64,000 bases of DNA from the NCBI RefSeq assembly GCF_000265205.3, contig NC_018000.1, positions 5,923,001-5,987,000 on the forward strand, in the 5' to 3' direction. The notes under the pieces are model-generated. The model ran no database searches. It saw only the letters and a list, made by a program, of their open reading frames with translations, and was not told where the DNA came from. Made by a program: the position numbers and the translations under genes. Source of the stretch: Sinorhizobium fredii USDA 257 (GTDB lineage: Bacteria; Pseudomonadota; Alphaproteobacteria; Rhizobiales; Rhizobiaceae). Positions within the stretch are counted from its first letter, which is position 1; every line of letters starts with the position of its first letter. Shown here one piece after another: positions 59,285-64,000 of the stretch.

Positions 59285-60559
59285 TCAGGCCGCAGCCATC
59301 TGTTTTCGTTGCATCGCCAGATGCTTGCCATTGTGGCCGGAGATCGTGACCTCCAGCAGCGACCGCGGCTCGAGGCCGGCAGCATCGACGAGCGTAAAGT
59401 TCTCGGTATGCGCCAATCCGTTCAACTCGACGAGAATCGTCTGCTCGGTGCCGATCATGCGGTCGAGATGGGCGGCGTGAAGCGCGGCGCCTTTCGCGCG
59501 TAGACGCGCGGCCCGCTCCTTGACGAGCGCCCGGTCGAGCTGCGGCATGCGGGCCGCCGGCGTGCCGGGGCGCGGGCTATAAGGGAAGACGTGGAGGTGG
59601 GCGAGGCCGCAGTCCTCGGCGAGGCGCACCGCGTTTTCGAACATCTCTTCCGTTTCCGTCGGAAAGCCGGCGATCATGTCGGCGCCGAAGCTGATCTCGG
59701 GTCGCAAGCTGCGCACCTGGTCGCAGAAGGCGCGGGCGTCGCCGCTCGAATGGCGCCGCTTCATGCGCTTCAGGATCAGGTCGTCGCCGTGCTGCAGCGA
59801 GAGATGCAAATGCGGCATGAAGCGCGGCTCGTCGGCGATCAGGTCGAGGAGATGCCGGTCCGCCTCGATGCTGTCGATCGAGGAAAGGCGCAGCCGCAGG
59901 ATGTCCGGCACCTGCTTCAGAAGCGTTTTGGCGAGAAGCCCGAGCATCGGGGTTCCAGGCAGGTCGGCGCCGTAGCTGGTCGCGTCGACACCGGTCAAGA
60001 CGATCTCGCGATAGCCGCTTTCGGTGAGCCGCCGCGCCTGGTCGACGACCGCGCCCATCGGCACGGAGCGGGAATTGCCGCGGCCATAGGGGATGATGCA
60101 GAAGGTGCAGCGATGGTCGCAGCCGTTCTGCACCTGAATGAAGGCGCGCACGTGCCCGTCGATGTGCTTGATCATCTGCGGCGCCGTGGCGCGCACGCTC
60201 ATGATGTCGTTGACGCGCAACTTCTCCTCGGCCGAGACGCCGAAGTCCGGCAGCGAACGATAGGAAGCGCTCGCGAGCTTCTCCTCGTTGCCGAGAACCG
60301 CGTCCACCTCTGCCATGTCGGCAAAAGTTTCCTTCTCGGTCTGGGCGGCGCAGCCGGTGACGATGATGCGGGCGTGCGGATTGTCGCGCCGCACGCGGCG
60401 GATCGCCTGGCGTGCCTGACGCACGGCTTCGGCCGTGACGGCGCAGGTGTTGACGAGGATGGCGTTGTTCAGCCCCGCCTTCTCGGCCTCCGCCCGCATC
60501 ACTTCCGATTCATAGGTGTTGAGGCGGCAACCGAAGGTGATGACCTCGACGCCGCTCAA
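59285..60559 (-). CDS. mtaB: tRNA t6A37 methylthiotransferase MtaB
   Basis: A 424-residue MiaB-family enzyme. The N-terminal UPF0004 domain has cysteines in [20 protein letters not shown] and VTGCAAQ; the radical-SAM motif is [11 protein letters not shown]; a TRAM-like domain closes the C-terminus. It converts t6A37 to ms2t6A37 in tRNA. The start is TTG at 60559, overlapping the dapF TGA (CTTTGAG), giving [11 protein letters not shown]. Confidence 0.92.
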   Translation of the reverse strand: MSGVEVITFGCRLNTYESEVMRAEAEKAGLNNAILVNTCAVTAEAVRQARQAIRRVRRDNPHARIIVTGCAAQTEKETFADMAEVDAVLGNEEKLASASYRSLPDFGVSAEEKLRVNDIMSVRATAPQMIKHIDGHVRAFIQVQNGCDHRCTFCIIPYGRGNSRSVPMGAVVDQARRLTESGYREIVLTGVDATSYGADLPGTPMLGLLAKTLLKQVPDILRLRLSSIDSIEADRHLLDLIADEPRFMPHLHLSLQHGDDLILKRMKRRHSSGDARAFCDQVRSLRPEISFGADMIAGFPTETEEMFENAVRLAEDCGLAHLHVFPYSPRPGTPAARMPQLDRALVKERAARLRAKGAALHAAHLDRMIGTEQTILVELNGLAHTENFTLVDAAGLEPRSLLEVTISGHNGKHLAMQRKQMAAA

Positions 60560-61458
60560 AGCGCTCGCGCTCCGCTTTCGCTGGTCGTGACCTCGCGCTC
60601 GAAGGCGCCGGTTGAGGGATCCAGCGTGCCAGACCACTCCCATTCGGCCGGTCCCGTCATGATGACGTGGTTGTCTCGTTCCCGCCATTCGATCAGGAGC
60701 GGACCGCCCGGAACATTCACGGTGACAGTGTGGTTCGTGCGACCTGTCCTGGCACCGCTGACCGCGGCAGCACAGGCGGCAGAACCGCAGGCAAGCGTTA
60801 GCCCCGCGCCGCGCTCCCAGGTCCTCAGGTCCATCTCCTGGCGCGAACGGACGCGAGCGATCGAGATGTTGGCACGCTCGGGGAAGATCGGGTGATTTTC
60901 AAGGAGCGGTCCGAAGCGATCGAGCTCGTAGCTCCACACATCGTTCTCCACCCAGAAGATCGCATGCGGATTGCCCATCGAAGCAACCGAGGGCGAATGC
61001 AGCACCGGATCGTCGATCGGGCCGATCTGCAGCTCGATCCGGCGCGTATCGTGGAATTCCTCGGCGAGCGGAATTTCATCCCAACCGAACCGCGGTAGTC
61101 CCATGTCGACCGAAATCAAGCCGTCGTCGTGCTCCTTCGCTTCGAGCAGGCCGGCGACGGTATGAAAGAGAAAGGCCTTTTTGCCGGCCTCGGCGGCAAG
61201 CGCCTGCACGACGCAGCGGGTGCCGTTGCCGCAGGCCTGGGCCATAGAGCCGTCGGAATTGATGATGTCGATCCAGGCATCGGTGCCGGACGCCTTCGGA
61301 TCGTGGATCGCCATGATCTGGTCGAACTGGGTCGCCGGATCGGCGTTGAGCGCGATCGCGGCCTCAGGCGTGACCCGGTCCCTGCGGCCGCGCATGTCGA
61401 CCACCAGGATCTTGTTTCCAAGCCCGTTCATCCTGGCAAATTGCACGTGGTCGGTCAT
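60556..61458 (-). CDS. dapF: Diaminopimelate epimerase
   Basis: A 300-residue epimerase with the two catalytic cysteines in [10 protein letters not shown] (Cys76) and [10 protein letters not shown] (near residue 235). It converts LL- to meso-diaminopimelate for lysine and peptidoglycan. [15 protein letters not shown] is the usual N-terminus. First gene of the dapF-mtaB-ftsY-ispZ-UPF0314 operon. Confidence 0.96.
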   Translation of the reverse strand: MTDHVQFARMNGLGNKILVVDMRGRRDRVTPEAAIALNADPATQFDQIMAIHDPKASGTDAWIDIINSDGSMAQACGNGTRCVVQALAAEAGKKAFLFHTVAGLLEAKEHDDGLISVDMGLPRFGWDEIPLAEEFHDTRRIELQIGPIDDPVLHSPSVASMGNPHAIFWVENDVWSYELDRFGPLLENHPIFPERANISIARVRSRQEMDLRTWERGAGLTLACGSAACAAAVSGARTGRTNHTVTVNVPGGPLLIEWRERDNHVIMTGPAEWEWSGTLDPSTGAFEREVTTSESGARAL

Positions 61459-61559
61459 GTCGCGATTTGTCCAAACTGGTCCCCGCCGGGGAGGCGCCTT
61501 TCATTCGGGCTGTATATGGCGGAAAAGCCCGGAAATTACCAGTGCCGGCTTCGTTCGAA

Positions 61560-62558
61560 CTAGGCAGGAACGTCGAAGACCTCCCCCGGCCGCAGCGGCC
61601 GGAACCGACCGGGCTCGATACCGGCCTTGTCGAGGGCGGTTTCGAGCGCGCTGAGCGGCTCCTCGATCCCCTCGTCGGTCAGGCGAAACGTCCCCCAATG
61701 ATGTCCCGCCACGTGTTCGGCCCCGCAGGCGAGCATGCCCATCACCGCCTCCTCCGGGTTCTGGTGGTGGCTTTCCATGAACCAGCGGGGTTCGTAGCAG
61801 CCGAAGGGCAGGTTGGCGAGGCGGAAGGGGCCATGCTTGTCGCGGGCAGTGCGATAATTGATGCCGCCGTGGAAGCCGGTGTCGCCGATATGGTAGATTC
61901 TGCCGGCCGGCGTCTCGATGACGAAGGCGGCCCAGAGCGCCATCCGTCGGTCGCGTGTGCCCCGGGCAGACCAATGGTGGCAGGGTTCGGCATGGATGAC
62001 GACGCCGTCGCCCACCTCGATACGATCGCCCCAATCGACAACGGATATTTCCATGTCCGGTACGGCGCTGCGGATGATCGTGTCGTTGCCGAGCGGCGTT
62101 ACCACCCAAGGCGCGTGCTCGGCGTACAGCGCGCCAAGCGTCTCGAGGTCGAGATGGTCGTAGTGGTTGTGGGTGACGAGGACGAGGTCGATCGGCGGGA
62201 GGTCGTCCATGTGAATGCCCGGCGCATTGTGCCGACGCGGCCCGGCAAAGGCGAAAGGGCTCGCCCGGTGAGACCAGACCGGATCGGTCAGGATGTTGAG
62301 ACCGGCCACCTGGATCAGAAGCGTCGCATGACCGACCATCGTCACCCGCAGGCGGTCGCCGTCGACAGTAAGCTCGGGCCGCACCTCCACGAAGGGGCTG
62401 TCGTAATGCCTCGGCCAACGCACGCGTTTGCCCCGCACCTGCCAGCGCAACAGGTCGGCAAAACCGCGCGGTGCCATTCCGCCGGGATTGAAGAAGTGAA
62501 CGCCGTCGAAATGGTCCGAAACGGGTCCGTTGTAGTAGCGGTTGCCGCCTTTGCTCAT
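61560..62558 (-). CDS. MBL-fold metallo-hydrolase (NAPE-PLD/UlaG-like)
   Basis: A 332-residue metallo-beta-lactamase-fold protein. Metal ligands are in VTHNHYDHLD (His130, His132, Asp134, His135), CHHWSARG and GDTGFHGG, with a last His in GHHWGTF. Sequence around WPRHYDSPF and HATLLIQVAGLNILTDPVWS resembles bacterial NAPE-phospholipase D homologues. Substrate unknown. Confidence 0.88.
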   Translation of the reverse strand: MSKGGNRYYNGPVSDHFDGVHFFNPGGMAPRGFADLLRWQVRGKRVRWPRHYDSPFVEVRPELTVDGDRLRVTMVGHATLLIQVAGLNILTDPVWSHRASPFAFAGPRRHNAPGIHMDDLPPIDLVLVTHNHYDHLDLETLGALYAEHAPWVVTPLGNDTIIRSAVPDMEISVVDWGDRIEVGDGVVIHAEPCHHWSARGTRDRRMALWAAFVIETPAGRIYHIGDTGFHGGINYRTARDKHGPFRLANLPFGCYEPRWFMESHHQNPEEAVMGMLACGAEHVAGHHWGTFRLTDEGIEEPLSALETALDKAGIEPGRFRPLRPGEVFDVPA

Positions 62559-62687
62559 TGCCGACCTAAGCTGTCGAATGGCTCTGCTGTCGGAGAAAGA
62601 TAGGAGCTTCAGCGCTCGATCACAGGGTCGGAGAGAAATCGGTTAAGAATTTCTTGAGAATGACAACTCGATTGCTACCATGCATCC

Positions 62688-63164
62688 ATGCTCGTCCGAT
62701 TCGACAAACAGGAACGCCTCTACAAGGCAATCAAGCTCGTCCGTCCGGTTCATCTCAACGTCAGCAGGACGTTCGAGAAGATGCTCGAGGGCGCCGGGAT
62801 CACGGTTGCCGAGCGTGCCGTGCTGGAACTCATCTGCGAGGCGCCGGTGACGGTGCCGGAGGCAGCCAGGCGGCTAGCGATGAAGCGCCAGTTCGTGCAG
62901 CGCGTCGCCGCCGGCCTCATCAGGAAAGGGCTGGTCGAGAAGAAGCCCAATCCCGAGCACCGGCGGGCCGGTTTCTGCGCACCAAGCCCAGCCGGCAGGG
63001 ATCTTTTTCACGGCGTCCATCAGCGCGAGCTCGAAATGCTGCGGGGCGTCCTCGGCGACATCAACCAGACCGAGGTGGTCGTGGCTCTGAGAGTCATGAC
63101 GCGGATTGATACCGCCTTTGCAGTGCTTGCCCGGCAGGCCGGCGAGAAGGAGGAGGGCCTGTGA
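62688..63164 (+). CDS. MarR family transcriptional regulator
   Basis: A 158-residue winged-helix protein: ERAVLELICEAPVTVPEAARRLAMKRQFVQRVAAGLIRKGLVEKKPNPEHRRAGFCAPSPAG is the MarR DNA-binding region. ATG at 62688. It is divergent from the metallo-hydrolase gene across 129 bases and may control it. No clear operator palindrome found. Confidence 0.88.
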   Translation: MLVRFDKQERLYKAIKLVRPVHLNVSRTFEKMLEGAGITVAERAVLELICEAPVTVPEAARRLAMKRQFVQRVAAGLIRKGLVEKKPNPEHRRAGFCAPSPAGRDLFHGVHQRELEMLRGVLGDINQTEVVVALRVMTRIDTAFAVLARQAGEKEEGL

Positions 63165-63254
63165 CGCCGCTTCTCCTGGTCGTTGCGACACCTGCCGAGG
63201 GTCGCCGACGATCCGCATCCAAGCCGCGGTCATTGCAGCAGCTTCACCTCTAAC

Positions 63255-63283
63255 TTGACTTTTCGGTCGCTTTCCTGTTTATC
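63255..63283 (+). promoter_or_regulatory. Candidate promoter of ffh
   Basis: TTGACT and TTTATC separated by 17 bases, about 205 bases upstream of ffh. Read by eye; a vegetative sigma factor match is likely but untested. Confidence 0.5.
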
Positions 63284-63364
63284 GCGACGAAATTCCTTCG
63301 CAAGTGATGACTTCGAAGCCGCCGACCGGGCCCCGCAAAGGTATAAAGAGAGCCCGGAGGTTAA

Positions 63365-63399
63365 CACCCGACAGCGCGTCGCGCCCTCGGGTGGTTTTT
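63365..63399 (+). other. Terminator-like hairpin in the ffh leader
   Basis: CACCCGA...TCGGGTG with a GCGCG/CGCGC inner stem is followed by GTTTTTG. It lies between the candidate promoter and the ffh start, so it could attenuate ffh or end a short leader transcript. No other gene lies in 63165-63493. Confidence 0.55.
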
Positions 63400-63493
63400 G
63401 GCTTTGCGCCTTGTTTTCCGCGCGAAGGAACCCCAGTTTTCGGCGAGTCCCCAGGTCAAACCAGGTGAAACCGGAAACCAGAAGGAAGAGAGA

Positions 63494-64000
63494 ATGTTCG
63501 AGAGCCTCCAGGACCGTCTTGGTTCCATATTGAATGGACTGACCGGCCGCGGCGCCCTGTCGGAAGCTGACGTTTCCGCGGCGCTCCGGGAGGTTCGCCG
63601 TGCGCTGCTCGAAGCCGACGTCGCGCTCGATGTGGTGCGCTCCTTCACCGAAAAGGTTCGCGAGAAGGCGGTCGGCGCCGAGATCCTGAAATCGATCAAG
63701 CCCGGCCAGATGGTCGTCAAGATCGTCCATGACGAGCTTATCGGCATGCTCGGTTCCGAGGGCGTGACGATCGATCTCAATGCCCCGGCTCCCGTCGTCG
63801 TAATGATGGTCGGCCTGCAGGGTTCGGGCAAGACGACGACGACCGGCAAGATCGCCAAGCGGCTGACGATGCGGGACAAGAAGAAGGTCCTGATGGCCTC
63901 GCTCGACACGCGTCGCCCGGCCGCGCAGGAGCAGTTGCGGCAGTTGGGCGTCCAGACGGGCGTCGACACGCTGCCGATCATCGCCGGCCAGTCGCCGACC
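63494..64000 (+). CDS. ffh: Signal recognition particle protein Ffh (5' part, cut by window edge)
   Basis: The first 169 residues of Ffh: N domain (FESLQDRLGSILNGLTGRGALSE) and the start of the G domain with P-loop GLQGSGKTTT (107-116) and LMASLDTRRPAAQEQL. Ffh binds signal sequences at the ribosome and docks with FtsY. The M domain is beyond the window. ATG follows AGGAAGAGAGA. Confidence 0.97.
   Translation, partial: MFESLQDRLGSILNGLTGRGALSEADVSAALREVRRALLEADVALDVVRSFTEKVREKAVGAEILKSIKPGQMVVKIVHDELIGMLGSEGVTIDLNAPAPVVVMMVGLQGSGKTTTTGKIAKRLTMRDKKKVLMASLDTRRPAAQEQLRQLGVQTGVDTLPIIAGQSPT

Overview
The window is GC-rich alphaproteobacterial chromosome. Gene content and order point to the Rhizobiaceae, most likely Sinorhizobium/Ensifer: a SAM-II riboswitch on metA, phaR/phaAB for polyhydroxybutyrate, a second heat-shock sigma factor (RpoH2) behind an RpoE2-type promoter, CarD, a TPP-riboswitch thiBPQ operon, a ccmABCDG cytochrome c cluster, and rhizobial intergenic palindromes. 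That assignment comes from memory of the families, not from a search. The window is almost entirely core housekeeping DNA. I see no prophage, integrase, transposase, CRISPR array, rRNA or tRNA gene.

Layout. 1-9 kb: start of metA with its riboswitch, a NUDIX hydrolase, a MoxR-type ATPase, RidA, leuD, a CitE-like lyase, ispG, a LysE exporter, then hisC-ispA. 9-16 kb: mtgA, a glutathione transferase, rpmF, divergent phaR and phaAB, and the ABC-F ATPase uup. 16-21 kb: a thiamine block with thiamine pyrophosphokinase on one side and the riboswitch-controlled thiBPQ transporter on the other. 21-31 kb: an M48 lipoprotein peptidase, a class C beta-lactamase, rpoH2, carD, fdxA, an S4 RNA-binding protein and a Suv3-like helicase. 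31-38 kb: a marR-MFS efflux pair, argG, a LysE exporter and a three-gene ABC importer. 38-49 kb: rlmN, an IalB-like secreted protein, small conserved proteins, a low-molecular-weight tyrosine phosphatase, thpR, the tesA/ybbA/ybbP block, a Bax-inhibitor-1 protein with a ybhL-type leader, and a GNAT enzyme. 49-64 kb: a DUF1223 protein, acnA, ccmABCDG, then a minus-strand operon dapF-mtaB-ftsY-ispZ-UPF0314, a metallo-hydrolase, a MarR regulator and the start of ffh.

Genes that work together: thiN plus thiBPQ (thiamine uptake and activation); phaA, phaB and phaR (polymer precursor synthesis and its control); ccmABCDG (heme export and thiol reduction for cytochrome c); ftsY and ffh (receptor and core protein of the signal recognition particle); ispG and ispA (isoprenoid precursors).

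The most unusual signals are not new genes. (1) The 5' part of the essential gene ftsY carries four copies of a rhizobial palindromic repeat; one coincides with a change of reading frame and another contains an in-frame stop, so the annotated start codon no longer leads into the GTPase domain. (2) About 250 bp between the Suv3-like helicase and marR contains 13 GANTC (CcrM methylation) sites, far above chance. (3) A low-molecular-weight phosphatase has Gln in place of the P-loop Arg. (4) A two-hairpin repeat family occurs four times in the window.
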